Notes under the pieces: generated by a model
Databases searched by the model: none
Seen by the model: only the letters and a program-made list of their open reading frames with translations
Told to the model about the DNA's origin: nothing
Position numbers and translations under genes: made by a program
Source: Comamonadaceae bacterium
GTDB lineage: Bacteria; Pseudomonadota; Gammaproteobacteria; Burkholderiales; Burkholderiaceae_C
Length of the DNA stretch: 40,358 nt
Direction of reading: 5' to 3'
Assembly: GCA_023259355.1 (NCBI GenBank)
Contig: JAHFQI010000011.1
Location: 1-40,358, forward strand
Shown here: positions 8,540 through 17,105 of the stretch, piece by piece
Numbering within the stretch: the stretch's first letter is position 1
Layout of the letters: each line of letters opens with the position of its first letter

Positions 8540-10309
8540 ATGTCGAAAACCATCCCGACCGCCCCCGCCCTCCACTACCTGGTGGAAGTGGCTGATCTGC
8601 ACGCCCACCTGTTTCGCGTCACGTTGACGGTGCCCCAACCCGCCGCGCTGCAGCGCCTGTCGCTGCCGGTGTGGATTCCCGGCAGTTACCTGGTGCGCGA
8701 ATTCGCGAAAAACCTGCAGCGTCTGCAAGCCCGCCAGGGCACCCGCTCGCTGGACGTGGCGCAACTCGACAAATGCAGCTGGGAAGTGGCCTGCCAGCCC
8801 GCGAAGCCGCTGGTGCTGCGCTACGAGGTGTATGCCAACGACGCCTCGGTGCGCACCGCCTGGCTCGACGCCACGCGCGGCTTCTTCAACGGCACCAGCC
8901 TGTGCCTGCGGGTGGACGGCCATGCCCACGCGCCCCACGCGCTGGAATTGCGCGCGCCCAGGGGCATGCCGGACTGGTCGGCCGCCACGGGTCTTGCGGC
9001 GGTCGAGGTCGATGCGAGGGGCTTCGGACGCTACCTCGCCGCCGACTACGACGAACTGGTGGACTGCCCGGTCGAAATGGGTGCCTTCTGGAGCGGCGAC
9101 TTCAAGGCCTGCGGCGTGCCGCACCGCTTCGTCGTGGCGGGCGCCGCCCCCTCATTTGACGGCACCCGGTTGCTGGCCGATGCCCAGAAGATCTGCGAGA
9201 CCAGCATCCGTTTCTGGCACGGCGGCAAGAAACCACCCCACAAACACTATGTGTTCATGCTCAATGCCGTGGACGACAACTACGGCGGGCTGGAGCACCG
9301 CAATTCCACGGCGCTGATCTGCGGCCGCCGCGACCTGCCGCGTCGGGGTGAAGCCAGGACCGGTGAGGGTTACACCACGCTGCTGGGTCTGATCAGCCAC
9401 GAATACTTCCACACCTGGAACGTCAAGCGCCTGCGCCCGGCCGAGTTCAGCCGCTACGACTACACGCAGGAAAACTACACCGCGCTGCTGTGGTTCTTCG
9501 AAGGCTTCACCAGCTACTACGACGATCTGCTGCTGCGTCGTGCCGGCCTGCTCGACGACGCGGCCTACCTCAAGCTGCTCAACAAGACCCTCAACCAGGT
9601 GCTGCAGACGCCCGGGCGCGCGTTGCAGTCGGTGGCGCAGGCCAGCTTTGACGCCTGGGTGAAGTACTACCGGCAGGATGAAAACACCCCGAACGCCACG
9701 GTGAGCTACTACACCAAGGGCGCGCTGGTGGCGCTGTGCCTGGACCTCACGCTGCGCCAGGAGGGCCGCACCACGCTCGACGACGTGATGCGGGCGCTCT
9801 GGGCACGTTGCAAGGCCGGCCCGATGACGGAGGGGGACGTCGCGTCAGTCCTGGCTGAACTCGGCGGCCGCGACTTCGGCGCCGAATTGAAAGACTGGGT
9901 GCATGGCACCGGCGAACTGCCGCTCAAAGCCTTGCTCACAGGCCAGGGTGTCACCGTGTTGGAAGACACACCCCAACCCGCGCAGCGCCTGGGCCTGCGC
10001 GTGGCCGAGAATGGCGGCATCCAGATCAAGGTGGTGTTGCGTGGCGGCGCAGCGGAACGTGCGGGCTTTGCCGCAGGCGATGAATGGCTAGGGGTGGAGA
10101 ACGTCCCTCGCAAGGGCGACGGCTGGCGGCTCCACAAACTCGACGATCTGGCGCTTTATGCCGGTCCCCAGCGCAAGCTCACCGCCTTGGTGTCGCGCGA
10201 CAAGCGCCTGCTGCGGCTGCCGCTGGAGATGCCCGAAGGCGTCACGACCTGGCGACTGGCCCTGCGCGACGCCCGTATCGCCGCGCCCTGGCTCGCTGGC
10301 GCGGCCTGA
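8540..10309 (+). CDS. M61-family metallopeptidase with PDZ domain
   Basis: A 589-residue protein of the M61 (glycyl aminopeptidase) family. The N-terminal beta-rich domain includes LPVWIPGSYLVREFAKNLQ. The catalytic domain has the HEYFH zinc motif at residues 287-291, followed by TWNVKRLRP, and WFFEGFTSYYDDLLLRR, whose Glu321 is the expected third zinc ligand. A C-terminal PDZ-like segment (about 470-560) contains GGAAERAGFAAGDEWLGV. M61 enzymes release N-terminal Gly or Ala from peptides; the natural substrate here is unknown. No signal peptide is evident, so it is probably cytoplasmic. It converges on the Bug receptor gene. TATTCT ends 10 bases before the ATG, a weak -10-like match. Confidence 0.92.
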   Translation: MSKTIPTAPALHYLVEVADLHAHLFRVTLTVPQPAALQRLSLPVWIPGSYLVREFAKNLQRLQARQGTRSLDVAQLDKCSWEVACQPAKPLVLRYEVYANDASVRTAWLDATRGFFNGTSLCLRVDGHAHAPHALELRAPRGMPDWSAATGLAAVEVDARGFGRYLAADYDELVDCPVEMGAFWSGDFKACGVPHRFVVAGAAPSFDGTRLLADAQKICETSIRFWHGGKKPPHKHYVFMLNAVDDNYGGLEHRNSTALICGRRDLPRRGEARTGEGYTTLLGLISHEYFHTWNVKRLRPAEFSRYDYTQENYTALLWFFEGFTSYYDDLLLRRAGLLDDAAYLKLLNKTLNQVLQTPGRALQSVAQASFDAWVKYYRQDENTPNATVSYYTKGALVALCLDLTLRQEGRTTLDDVMRALWARCKAGPMTEGDVASVLAELGGRDFGAELKDWVHGTGELPLKALLTGQGVTVLEDTPQPAQRLGLRVAENGGIQIKVVLRGGAAERAGFAAGDEWLGVENVPRKGDGWRLHKLDDLALYAGPQRKLTALVSRDKRLLRLPLEMPEGVTTWRLALRDARIAAPWLAGAA

Positions 10310-10320
10310 GCGCAACCGGC

Positions 10321-10339
10321 CAGCCCGGCGAGCGGGCTG
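10321..10339. terminator. Hairpin between the convergent M61 and Bug genes
   Basis: CAGCCCG at 10321-10327 and CGGGCTG at 10333-10339 form a 7-bp stem with a 5-base loop in the 39-base gap between converging genes. There is no U-tract on either strand, so it is at best a weak terminator. Confidence 0.3.
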
Positions 10340-10348
10340 TGCGACCGG

Positions 10349-11320
10349 TCATTCCGGTTCGATCTTCGCGTCCTTGACGACCTTGCCCCAGCGCGGCGCT
10401 TCCGACTTGATCAACGCGGCAAATACTTCCGGCGTACCGCCGCCCAGTTCGTTGCCCTGACTCAGGATTTTTTGCCTCAGATCGGGGTCCTGCATGGCCT
10501 TGTTGGCAATGCCGTTGAGTTGCTTGATCAGGTCAGGCGACATGCCCTTGGGCCCAACCAGGCCTTGCCAGTTGAGCACTTCGACCGCCGGGAAACCCGC
10601 TTCAGCCATGGTGGGAATCTCGGGTGCCAGCGGGGAGCGGGTCTTGCTGGTGATGGCCAGCGCGCGCAGTTTGCCCCCCTGGATCGAGGGCATGGCCGCG
10701 TACATCTGTTCAAACATCAGCTGCACCTGGCCCCCCATCAAATCGGTGGCGCCCGCCGAACCGCTCTTGTAGGGCGCGTGAATCATGTCGATCCCGGCCG
10801 CGTGCTCGAACAAGGCGCCGCTCAAATGGTGCGTGCCGCCGATCCCGCCGGAAGCGTAGGCCAGCTTGCCGGGCGCCGCCTTGGCCGCCGCGACCAGGTC
10901 CTTCACCGTTTTGTAGGGCGAGTCGTTGCGCACCATCAGGATCAGCGGGCCCTTCTCGATCAGCATGATCGGCACGATGTCGGTGAAGGGATCGAAGTTG
11001 AGCTTCTTGAACAGCGCGTGGTTCACGGCCAGGGGCGCGAAGTTGCCCATGCCCAGCGTATAGCCGTCCGGCTTGGCGCGCGCAATGGCCTCGGTGCCGA
11101 TGTTGCCCCCCGCGCCAGCCTTGTTGTCGATGATGATGGGTTGCCCCATGAGGCTGCTCATGACCCGCGCCACCTGGCGCGACCGGCTGTCGGCATTTCC
11201 GCCGGCCGCATAGGGGCAAATCCAGGTGATGGGTTTGCTCGGGTACTTGTCCTGGGCAAAGGCCAGGCCCGGCAGGGCGATGGCGGCCGAGCTGGCTTGC
11301 AGTAGGGTGCGGCGTTTCAT
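10349..11320 (-). CDS. Bug-family tripartite tricarboxylate transporter receptor
   Basis: A 323-residue secreted binding protein. The signal peptide (MKRRTLLQASSAAIALPGLAFAQ) is followed by the Bug start YPSKPITWICPYAAGGNADSRSR, and NKAGAGGNIGTEAIARAKPDGYTLGMG completes the family signature. Bug receptors bind carboxylates and other small acids in the periplasm. They usually work with TctAB membrane proteins, but the genes are often orphan and greatly expanded in Burkholderiales. No TctAB genes are in the window. It lies 106 bases after paaK on the same strand. An aromatic acid ligand is a guess from context only. Confidence 0.92.
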   Translation of the reverse strand: MKRRTLLQASSAAIALPGLAFAQDKYPSKPITWICPYAAGGNADSRSRQVARVMSSLMGQPIIIDNKAGAGGNIGTEAIARAKPDGYTLGMGNFAPLAVNHALFKKLNFDPFTDIVPIMLIEKGPLILMVRNDSPYKTVKDLVAAAKAAPGKLAYASGGIGGTHHLSGALFEHAAGIDMIHAPYKSGSAGATDLMGGQVQLMFEQMYAAMPSIQGGKLRALAITSKTRSPLAPEIPTMAEAGFPAVEVLNWQGLVGPKGMSPDLIKQLNGIANKAMQDPDLRQKILSQGNELGGGTPEVFAALIKSEAPRWGKVVKDAKIEPE

Positions 11321-11350
11321 GGAATTCTCCAGTGCGTGATCAAACCCTGC

Positions 11351-11379
11351 ACCTTAAACCATGGCGCAGGCCCTGCCAA
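11351..11379 (-). promoter_or_regulatory. Possible promoter of the Bug receptor gene
   Basis: On the minus strand TTGGCA (11374-11379) is followed after 17 bases by TAAGGT (11351-11356), 30 bases before the ATG. The -35 is good and the -10 poor. If real, the receptor can be expressed apart from paaGIK. Confidence 0.3.
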
Positions 11380-11426
11380 TAAGCGATTACCACAGGCCGC
11401 AGCGGCACCCATGCCGCCTCCAGGGG

Positions 11427-12722
11427 CTAACGGCCACGCAGATCCACCACGCGCTTGGCCTTGCCCTGGCTGCGCTCCACACCACCCTCGGCCCGCAGTT
11501 CGATCTCGACGCTGCTGCCCACATAGACCTTGATCTCGTGCTGCAGCATCTTGGCGGCGGCGCGCGCCTCCAGGCTCTCGGGTGAGAGGCCGGGGCGGGT
11601 TTCCACCGCCACCTTGAGGTTGTCCATCGGCCCCTCGCGCGTGAGGAGGCACTGGTAGTGCGGCGCCAGCTCCGCGCGCTTCAAGATCAGCTCCTCGATC
11701 TGCGTGGGGAACACGTTCACGCCGCGGATGATCATCATGTCGTCGCTGCGGCCGGTGATCTTTTCCATGCGCCGCATGGTGCGCGCCGTGCCAGGCAACA
11801 GCCGCGTCAGGTCGCGCGTGCGGTAGCGGATGATGGGCAGCGCCTCCTTGGTCAGGCTGGTGAAGACCAGCTCGCCCATCTCGCCGTCGGCCACCGGTTC
11901 GCCGGTCTCGGGGTGGATGATCTCGGGATAGAAATGGTCTTCCCAGATGGTCGGGCCGTCCTTGGTCTCGGCGCATTCGCTGGCCACGCCAGGGCCCATG
12001 ACTTCGCTCAGGCCGTAGATGTCCACGGCGCTGATACCCGCACGCGCCTCGATCGCCACACGCATGTCATTGGTCCACGGTTCGGCGCCAAAGATGCCGA
12101 TACGCAGCGACGAATCAGCCGGATCGAGGCCCTGCCGCTCGAACTCGTCGGCAATCGCCAGCATGTAGCTGGGCGTGACCATGATGATGTCGGGCTTGAA
12201 GTCCTGGATCAGCTGCACCTGGCGCTCGGTCTGGCCGCCACCGAACGGCACCACCGTCAGGCCGAGCTTCTCAGCGCCGTAGTGCGCGCCCAGGCCGCCG
12301 GTGAACAGGCCGTAGCCGTAGCTCACATGCACCATGTCGCCGGGCCGGGCACCGGCCGCGCGGATGCTGCGCGCCACCACGCCGGCCCAGGTGTCGATGT
12401 CCTTGAGCGTGTAGCCCACCACCGTGGGCTTGCCGGTCGTGCCGCTCGACGCGTGAATGCGCGCGCAGCGCTCGCGCGGCACGGCGAACATGCCGAAAGG
12501 GTAGCTGTCGCGCAAATCCTTCTTGGTGGTGAAGGGGAATTTCGCCAGGTCCGCCAGCGTCTGGAGATCGTCAGGGTGGACGCCGGCCGCGTCGAACTTG
12601 GCCTTGTAGACCGGCGAGTTGGCGTAGGCGTGCGCCAGCGTGGACTTCAGGCGCTTGAGTTGCAGGCCGCGCAACTCGTCGATGCTGGCCTTCTCGATCG
12701 GCTCCAGTGCGAAGGCGTTCAT
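11427..12722 (-). CDS. paaK: Phenylacetate-CoA ligase
   Basis: A 431-residue adenylate-forming enzyme of normal PaaK length. It activates phenylacetate with ATP and CoA to phenylacetyl-CoA, the entry step of the aerobic hybrid pathway, in the cytoplasm. The nucleotide loop SSGTTGKPT is at residues 92-100. YGLSEVMGPGVASECAE and ITGRSDDMMIIRGVNVFPTQIEE are the later ligase motifs. It is the last gene of paaG-paaI-paaK, and its ATG overlaps the paaI stop by 4 bases. The tight coupling and the operator upstream of paaG suggest control by a phenylacetyl-CoA-responsive repressor. Confidence 0.96.
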   Translation of the reverse strand: MNAFALEPIEKASIDELRGLQLKRLKSTLAHAYANSPVYKAKFDAAGVHPDDLQTLADLAKFPFTTKKDLRDSYPFGMFAVPRERCARIHASSGTTGKPTVVGYTLKDIDTWAGVVARSIRAAGARPGDMVHVSYGYGLFTGGLGAHYGAEKLGLTVVPFGGGQTERQVQLIQDFKPDIIMVTPSYMLAIADEFERQGLDPADSSLRIGIFGAEPWTNDMRVAIEARAGISAVDIYGLSEVMGPGVASECAETKDGPTIWEDHFYPEIIHPETGEPVADGEMGELVFTSLTKEALPIIRYRTRDLTRLLPGTARTMRRMEKITGRSDDMMIIRGVNVFPTQIEELILKRAELAPHYQCLLTREGPMDNLKVAVETRPGLSPESLEARAAAKMLQHEIKVYVGSSVEIELRAEGGVERSQGKAKRVVDLRGR

Positions 12723-13222
12723 GGCTGGTCTCCAGGGTTTGTCGTTTCGGGAATCACCGTGCCCTGAATCTGGGCGCTCTTGCCCCTGAACAAGGCAATC
12801 ACCTGGCCGCGCTGGTTGCTGACCTTCATGTCGTAGATGCCGTGTCGGCCGCTCAACGTCTGCTCGACACCTTCACAGGTCAGCACGTCGCCCAGATGCC
12901 CGGGCTTGAGGAATTCAATGCTGCAGCCGGCGGCCACGGCGTTCTTGTTGTAGCTGTTGCAGGCGAAGGCAAAGGTGGAATCGGCCAGCGTGAAGATGAA
13001 ACCGCCGTGGCAGATCTGGTGGCCATTGAGATGCAATTCGCGCACCGTCATGCGCATCACGGCGCGGCCGGGCTCGCAGCTCACAAGTGCCATGCCCATG
13101 GTGTCTTTCGAGGCCGTGTCCACGGCAAACATGGTTTCGCCCACGCGGCGGGCGAGATCGCGGGCCTCTTCCGGTGACGGTGCGTGGCCGTGCGCGGTCA
13201 GTGTGTGCGGACTCATCGTCAT
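12719..13222 (-). CDS. paaI: Hydroxyphenylacetyl-CoA thioesterase PaaI
   Basis: A 167-residue hotdog-fold thioesterase. The core helix and its approach read NGHQICHGGFIFTLADSTFAFACN, including the HGG turn and the acidic residue expected for the catalytic site. PaaI hydrolyses dead-end hydroxyphenylacetyl-CoA species and so frees CoA trapped by the pathway. It sits between paaG and paaK with 4-base overlaps on both sides, which is strong context. An alternative ATG two codons further in (MSPHTL) is possible. Confidence 0.93.
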   Translation of the reverse strand: MTMSPHTLTAHGHAPSPEEARDLARRVGETMFAVDTASKDTMGMALVSCEPGRAVMRMTVRELHLNGHQICHGGFIFTLADSTFAFACNSYNKNAVAAGCSIEFLKPGHLGDVLTCEGVEQTLSGRHGIYDMKVSNQRGQVIALFRGKSAQIQGTVIPETTNPGDQP

Positions 13223-14013
13223 GCGCCCTTGAACTGGGCGGGGCGTTTTTCAAGGAACGCCGTCACACCTTCAATGTAGTCGTGCGTCTGGCCCATGGCG
13301 GATTGGGTGTCGCGCTCGACATCGAGTTGCTGGTTCAGCGTGCGCGTCGCGCCATCCCGTAGCAGTTGCCGGGTGGCCACCAAGGCTTTGGTGGGCATGA
13401 CGGACAGCTTCCCGGCCATGGCGAGGGCCGCGGCAAGAGGGTCTTCAGCCACGTCCCAGATCATGCCCCACTCCAGCGCCCGCGCAGCGGACAGCTTGTC
13501 GCCGGTCATGGCCAACGCCGTGGCGCGCGCCAGACCCAGCCGCTCGACCAGAAACCAGCTGCCGCCCGCGTCGGGAATCAGGCCGATCTTGCTGAAGGCC
13601 TGGATGAAACTCGCGCCGGGCGCGGCAATCGCGATGTCGCAAGTCATGGCGAGCGAGGCCCCAGCGCCCGCCGCGACGCCGTTCACGGCGGCAATCGTTG
13701 GCACGCGCAAGGCCTGAAGACGGCGCACCGTCGGGTTGAAGGCCTGGTCGATCACCGGGCCGGGATCGGCGCGTTTGACCAGGTCCGGACCGGGTGCAAA
13801 GTCGAATTCGGCCAGGTCGGCCCCGGCACAGAAGCCACGCCCCGCGCCGGTGATGACCAGCGCGCGGATCTCCGGATTGGCTTCCACGCGGTCGAGCGCG
13901 GCCCACAGGTCGCGGTGCATCTGACGGGTAAAGCTGTTGAGGGCTTGCGGGCGGTTGAGGGTGGCAATGGCCACGGCGCCGCGCTCCTCATATAGAACGG
14001 TGGTTTCGGTCAT
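13219..14013 (-). CDS. paaG: 2-(1,2-epoxyphenyl)acetyl-CoA isomerase PaaG
   Basis: A 264-residue crotonase-fold protein. PaaG turns ring-1,2-epoxyphenylacetyl-CoA into the seven-membered oxepin-CoA. The oxyanion-hole regions are FCAGADLAEF and VNGVAAGAGASLAM. The first hydratase glutamate is replaced, and the second position is Asp148 in LIPDAGG, as expected for the isomerase and not for a hydratase. AGGAG lies a few bases before the ATG. It is the first gene of paaG-paaI-paaK and faces the enoyl-CoA hydratase gene across a 128-base region with a palindromic operator. Confidence 0.93.
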   Translation of the reverse strand: MTETTVLYEERGAVAIATLNRPQALNSFTRQMHRDLWAALDRVEANPEIRALVITGAGRGFCAGADLAEFDFAPGPDLVKRADPGPVIDQAFNPTVRRLQALRVPTIAAVNGVAAGAGASLAMTCDIAIAAPGASFIQAFSKIGLIPDAGGSWFLVERLGLARATALAMTGDKLSAARALEWGMIWDVAEDPLAAALAMAGKLSVMPTKALVATRQLLRDGATRTLNQQLDVERDTQSAMGQTHDYIEGVTAFLEKRPAQFKGA

Positions 14014-14038
14014 GGTGTCTCCTGAGGCAGGAATTTAC

Positions 14039-14066
14039 CATTAACCGACCGATCGGTTGGTTAATG
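14039..14066. promoter_or_regulatory. Palindromic operator between divergent paa genes (PaaR-type candidate)
   Basis: A 28-base inverted repeat with 13 of 14 pairs matching, centred between 14052 and 14053 on GATC, with core ACCGACCGATCGGTTGGT. The only mismatch is G14047 against T14058. It lies 25 bases before the paaG ATG and 75 before the hydratase ATG. Long GC-centred palindromes of this kind are typical of TetR-family sites. Betaproteobacterial phenylacetate genes are known to be controlled by a TetR-type PaaR, so that is the likely ligand. No regulator gene is in the window. Confidence 0.75.
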
Positions 14067-14141
14067 TTTTCCCTTGGTTAGGCCCTTGGTTATAGTCAAA
14101 GGCTGCGTCAAACCATTTCAACAGGAAACCGGAGAAAGCCC

Positions 14142-14921
14142 ATGGCTTATGAACTGATCGAGGTGCGCACCGAAGGCGAAAAAGTGGGCGTCATCACGCT
14201 GAACCGCCCCAAGGCACTGAACGCGCTCAACAGCGCCCTGATGGACGAGCTCGGCGCGGCGCTCAAGGCCTTCGACGCCGACGAGGCCATCGGCTGCATC
14301 ATCATCACCGGCAGCGAAAAAGCCTTCGCCGCCGGCGCTGACATCGCCGCAATGGCGAAGTACAGCTTCTCCGACGCCTACCGCGGCGACTTCATCACCC
14401 GCAACTGGGAGACCATCCGCGCCATCCGCAAGCCGGTGATTGCGGCCGTCGCTGGCTTCGCCCTGGGCGGCGGCTGCGAGCTGGCGATGATGTGCGACTT
14501 CATCATCGCCGCCGACAACGCCCGATTCGGCCAGCCGGAAATCAAGATCGGCATCATCCCCGGCGCCGGCGGCACCCAGCGCCTGCCACGCGCCGTGGGC
14601 AAGTCCAAGGCCATGGACCTGGTGCTGACGGGCCGCATGATGGACGCCGCCGAAGCCGAGCGCGCCGGCCTGGTGAGCCGCGTGGTGCCGCTCGACAAAC
14701 TCATGGACGAGGCCCTCGGTGCCGCGCTGGTGATCTGCGGCTACGGCCAACTGGCGACCATGGCCGCGAAGGAAAGCGTGAACCGCGCGTTTGAAGGCGG
14801 ACTCTCCGACGGCATCATGTTCGAGCGCCGGCTGTTCCATGCCCTGTTTGCCACCGCCGACCAGAAGGAAGGCATGGATGCGTTCCTGAACAAACGCGCC
14901 CCGGGGTTCACCCACCGTTGA
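14142..14921 (+). CDS. paaF: Enoyl-CoA hydratase, probably phenylacetate pathway (PaaF-like)
   Basis: A 259-residue crotonase with both catalytic glutamates of true hydratases: Glu113 in [10 protein letters not shown] and Glu133 in [19 protein letters not shown], spaced 20 apart. It would hydrate a trans-2-enoyl-CoA; the PaaF role (2,3-dehydroadipyl-CoA hydration) is inferred from the shared divergent operator with paaGIK. A general short-chain fatty acid hydratase is the main alternative. GGAGAAAG is the ribosome site. A -10-like TATAGT is at 14091-14096, downstream of the operator. The stop codon overlaps the -35 of the following tRNA gene. Confidence 0.85.
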   Translation: MAYELIEVRTEGEKVGVITLNRPKALNALNSALMDELGAALKAFDADEAIGCIIITGSEKAFAAGADIAAMAKYSFSDAYRGDFITRNWETIRAIRKPVIAAVAGFALGGGCELAMMCDFIIAADNARFGQPEIKIGIIPGAGGTQRLPRAVGKSKAMDLVLTGRMMDAAEAERAGLVSRVVPLDKLMDEALGAALVICGYGQLATMAAKESVNRAFEGGLSDGIMFERRLFHALFATADQKEGMDAFLNKRAPGFTHR

Positions 14922-14947
14922 GAACGGTCCCAACTTTTCGCTATAAT
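14918..14947 (+). promoter_or_regulatory. Promoter of tRNA-Met
   Basis: TTGAGA (14918-14923) and a consensus TATAAT (14942-14947) are 18 bases apart. The -35 overlaps the stop codon of the hydratase gene. Transcription would start about 4 bases before the mature tRNA 5' end. Confidence 0.7.
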
Positions 14948-14957
14948 TTGAAAATCC

Positions 14958-15034
14958 GGTGATATAGCTCAGTCGGTTAGAGCGCAGCATTCATAATGCT
15001 GATGTCGGTGGTTCAAATCCACCTATCACCACCA
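14958..15034 (+). tRNA. tRNA-Met (CAT anticodon), elongator type
   Basis: A 77-base cloverleaf with CCA encoded at 15032-15034. The acceptor stem pairs GGTGATA with TATCACC, the anticodon stem is CAGCA/TGCTG around the loop TTCATAA, and the T arm is GGTGG-TTCAAAT-CCACC. It is not the initiator, because the first pair is G-C and the anticodon stem lacks three G-C pairs. A CAT anticodon could also mark tRNA-Ile2 modified by TilS, but the C4-G69/C5-G68 pairs known as Ile2 identity elements are absent (here G-C then A-T), so elongator Met is preferred. Confidence 0.95.
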
Positions 15035-15046
15035 GATTTTCAAGAG

Positions 15047-15076
15047 CCCGCACGAGCCTTCCCTCTGCGGGTTTTT
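15047..15076 (+). terminator. Terminator after tRNA-Met
   Basis: CCCGCA (15047-15052) and TGCGGG (15066-15071) pair, extended inward by GAG/CTC with one bulged C, and are followed by five T residues. It begins 13 bases after the tRNA. Confidence 0.75.
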
Positions 15077-15163
15077 GCATTTTCGGGCCGGGTGCTAGAC
15101 TTTTCGCACGCATTCGGCTGGCCAGAAAAGGCCCTTTTTCACCACAGCCTCTGGACATACACC

Positions 15164-15619
15164 ATGAACCGCTGCCTGAGATCTTTACTGAGCCCGCTGG
15201 CGCTGGCCATTCCGGCCTTTTTCCCCGCCGCAGCGCTGGTGGTCGCGCCCCATGCCGCCGCCCAGACCCTGCAGCGCACCTTCCCGGCCAAAGCCCTGCG
15301 CGGCACGCTCGTGGTGCAGGCGCCCCCCGTTGTGCTGCTGGATGGCAATGCCGACCGGCTTTCGCCCGGCGCGCGCATCCACGACGCACGGGACATGCTG
15401 GCCATGTCCGGCGCGCTGGCGGGCCAGACGCTGCTCGTGAATTACCTGCGCGACGGCGCCGGACTGATTCACGAAGTCTGGGTCCTGACCGCCGACGAAG
15501 CCGCTGAAAAGCGCTCGGGTGCCAAGACCGGTTTCAGCTTCGGTTCGAGCGCCGACAACGTCAAGCGCGACGACGGCAAGACGCCGTTCAATCAGTTGCC
15601 CGTCTTTCCGAAGCAGTAG
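15164..15619 (+). CDS. Predicted exported protein of unknown function
   Basis: A 151-residue protein. The first 34 residues form a signal peptide (SPLALAIPAFFPAAALVV core, cleavage expected near HAAAQ). The mature part has ALRGTLVVQAPPVVLLDG, a beta-rich stretch, and a hydrophilic Lys/Asp tail ending NQLPVFPKQ. I do not recognise a named family. It lies between a tRNA terminator and miaB, 138 bases upstream of the latter. No cysteine is present in the mature part, so it has no disulfide. The longer open frame upstream runs into the tRNA and is not coding. It is probably periplasmic. Confidence 0.75.
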   Translation: MNRCLRSLLSPLALAIPAFFPAAALVVAPHAAAQTLQRTFPAKALRGTLVVQAPPVVLLDGNADRLSPGARIHDARDMLAMSGALAGQTLLVNYLRDGAGLIHEVWVLTADEAAEKRSGAKTGFSFGSSADNVKRDDGKTPFNQLPVFPKQ

Positions 15620-15757
15620 AACGACGTGGTCTGCCACAGCCCCATGGCGGGCGCTGCGCCAGCGCAGCAGGTCCGGCTGATCCGTTGACCCGCTTTCCAG
15701 CCGGAACCCCGCGCCCAGTATCTTTCGGGCGCACCTTGATTCAACAGAGAGTTCGCC

Positions 15758-17101
15758 ATGAGCAAAAAAGTCTTCATCAAAACCTTCGGCTGCCAGATGA
15801 ACGAGTACGACTCGGACAAGATGGCCGACGTGATGAACGCCGCGCAGGGCTACGAGCCCACCCAGAACGTGGACGAGGCCGACCTGATCCTGTTCAACAC
15901 CTGCTCGGTCCGTGAAAAGGCGCAGGAGAAGGTCTTCAGCGACCTGGGCCGAGTGCAGCACCTGAAGAAAAAGGGCGTGCTGATCGGTGTGGGCGGCTGC
16001 GTGGCCAGCCAGGAAGGCGCCGAGATCATCAAGCGCGCGCCCTATGTGGACGTGGTGTTCGGCCCGCAGACCCTGCACCGCCTGCCCGAATTGCTGGCCG
16101 CGCGCGAGCGGCAGGCACGTCCCCAGGTGGACATCAGCTTCCCCGAGATCGAAAAGTTCGACCACCTGCCCCCCGCCCGGGTCGAGGGCGCGTCGGCCTT
16201 CGTTTCCATCATGGAAGGCTGCTCCAAATACTGCAGCTACTGCGTGGTGCCGTACACGCGCGGCGAGGAAGTCAGCCGCCCCTTCGATGATGTGCTGGTC
16301 GAGATCGCCGGCCTGGCCGACCAGGGCGTGAAGGAGATCACGCTGCTGGGCCAGAACGTGAACGCCTACCGCGGCAGGATGGGCGATACGGCTGAGATCG
16401 CCGACTTCGCGCTGCTGATCGAGTACGTAGCCGAGATTCCCGGCATCGAGCGCATCCGCTACACCACCAGCCACCCGAACGAATTCACGCAGCGTCTGAT
16501 CGACGTGTACGACAAGGTGCCCAAGCTGGTCAGCCACCTGCATCTGCCCGTGCAGCATGGCAGCGACCGCATCCTGATGGCCATGAAGCGCGGCTACACC
16601 GCCATGGAATATAAGAGCACGGTGCGCAAGCTGCGCGCCATCCGACCCGACATGGCCATGAGCAGCGACTTCATCGTGGGTTTTCCCGGCGAGACCGAGG
16701 AGGATTTCGGCAAGATGATGAAACTGATCGCCGACATTCACTTCGACAACAGCTTCAGCTTCATCTTCAGCCCGCGCCCCGGCACGCCCGCGGCCAATCT
16801 GCACGACGACACCCCGCACGAGGTTAAGCTGCGCCGGCTGCAGCAGCTCCAGGCGGTGATCGAGGCCAACATCCGCAGCATCAGCGCCACGCGCCTGGGC
16901 ACGGTGCAGCGCATCCTGGTGGAAGGCCCGTCACGCAAGAATCCGGACGAACTCATGGGCCGCACCGAGTGCAACCGCGCCGTCAACTTCCCGGGCGGCC
17001 CTCATGCGGCGCGCCTGGTCGGCCGGATGATCGATGTGAAAATCACCCAGGCCATGGCGCATTCACTGCGCGGCGAGGTGCTGATGACGGCCGAAGCTTG
17101 A
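15758..17101 (+). CDS. miaB: tRNA-2-methylthio-N6-isopentenyladenosine synthase
   Basis: A 447-residue radical-SAM methylthiotransferase. It adds the methylthio group to i6A37 of tRNAs reading UNN codons. The N-terminal UPF0004 domain binds one 4Fe-4S cluster through Cys12 ([10 protein letters not shown]), Cys49 (NTCSVRE) and Cys81 (GGCVASQ). The radical-SAM cluster is held by Cys155, Cys159 and Cys162 in [18 protein letters not shown]-terminal TRAM domain follows (from about [12 protein letters not shown]). Length and motif order are standard. It converges on ffh, with only 4 bases between the two stop codons. Confidence 0.97.
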   Translation: MSKKVFIKTFGCQMNEYDSDKMADVMNAAQGYEPTQNVDEADLILFNTCSVREKAQEKVFSDLGRVQHLKKKGVLIGVGGCVASQEGAEIIKRAPYVDVVFGPQTLHRLPELLAARERQARPQVDISFPEIEKFDHLPPARVEGASAFVSIMEGCSKYCSYCVVPYTRGEEVSRPFDDVLVEIAGLADQGVKEITLLGQNVNAYRGRMGDTAEIADFALLIEYVAEIPGIERIRYTTSHPNEFTQRLIDVYDKVPKLVSHLHLPVQHGSDRILMAMKRGYTAMEYKSTVRKLRAIRPDMAMSSDFIVGFPGETEEDFGKMMKLIADIHFDNSFSFIFSPRPGTPAANLHDDTPHEVKLRRLQQLQAVIEANIRSISATRLGTVQRILVEGPSRKNPDELMGRTECNRAVNFPGGPHAARLVGRMIDVKITQAMAHSLRGEVLMTAEA

Positions 17102-17105
17102 CCGC

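Noticed and set aside
11402-11417. Hairpin after paaK as a terminator
   Set aside because: GCGGCA/TGCCGC forms a 6-bp stem but no U-tract follows on the minus strand.
14958-15034. tRNA-Ile2 (CAT, lysidine) instead of tRNA-Met
   Set aside because: The acceptor stem lacks the C4-G69 and C5-G68 pairs known for TilS recognition; initiator features are also absent.
15185-16819. 544-codon frame opposite miaB and the exported protein gene
   Set aside because: Composition is typical of antisense shadow, and miaB motifs on the plus strand are clear.
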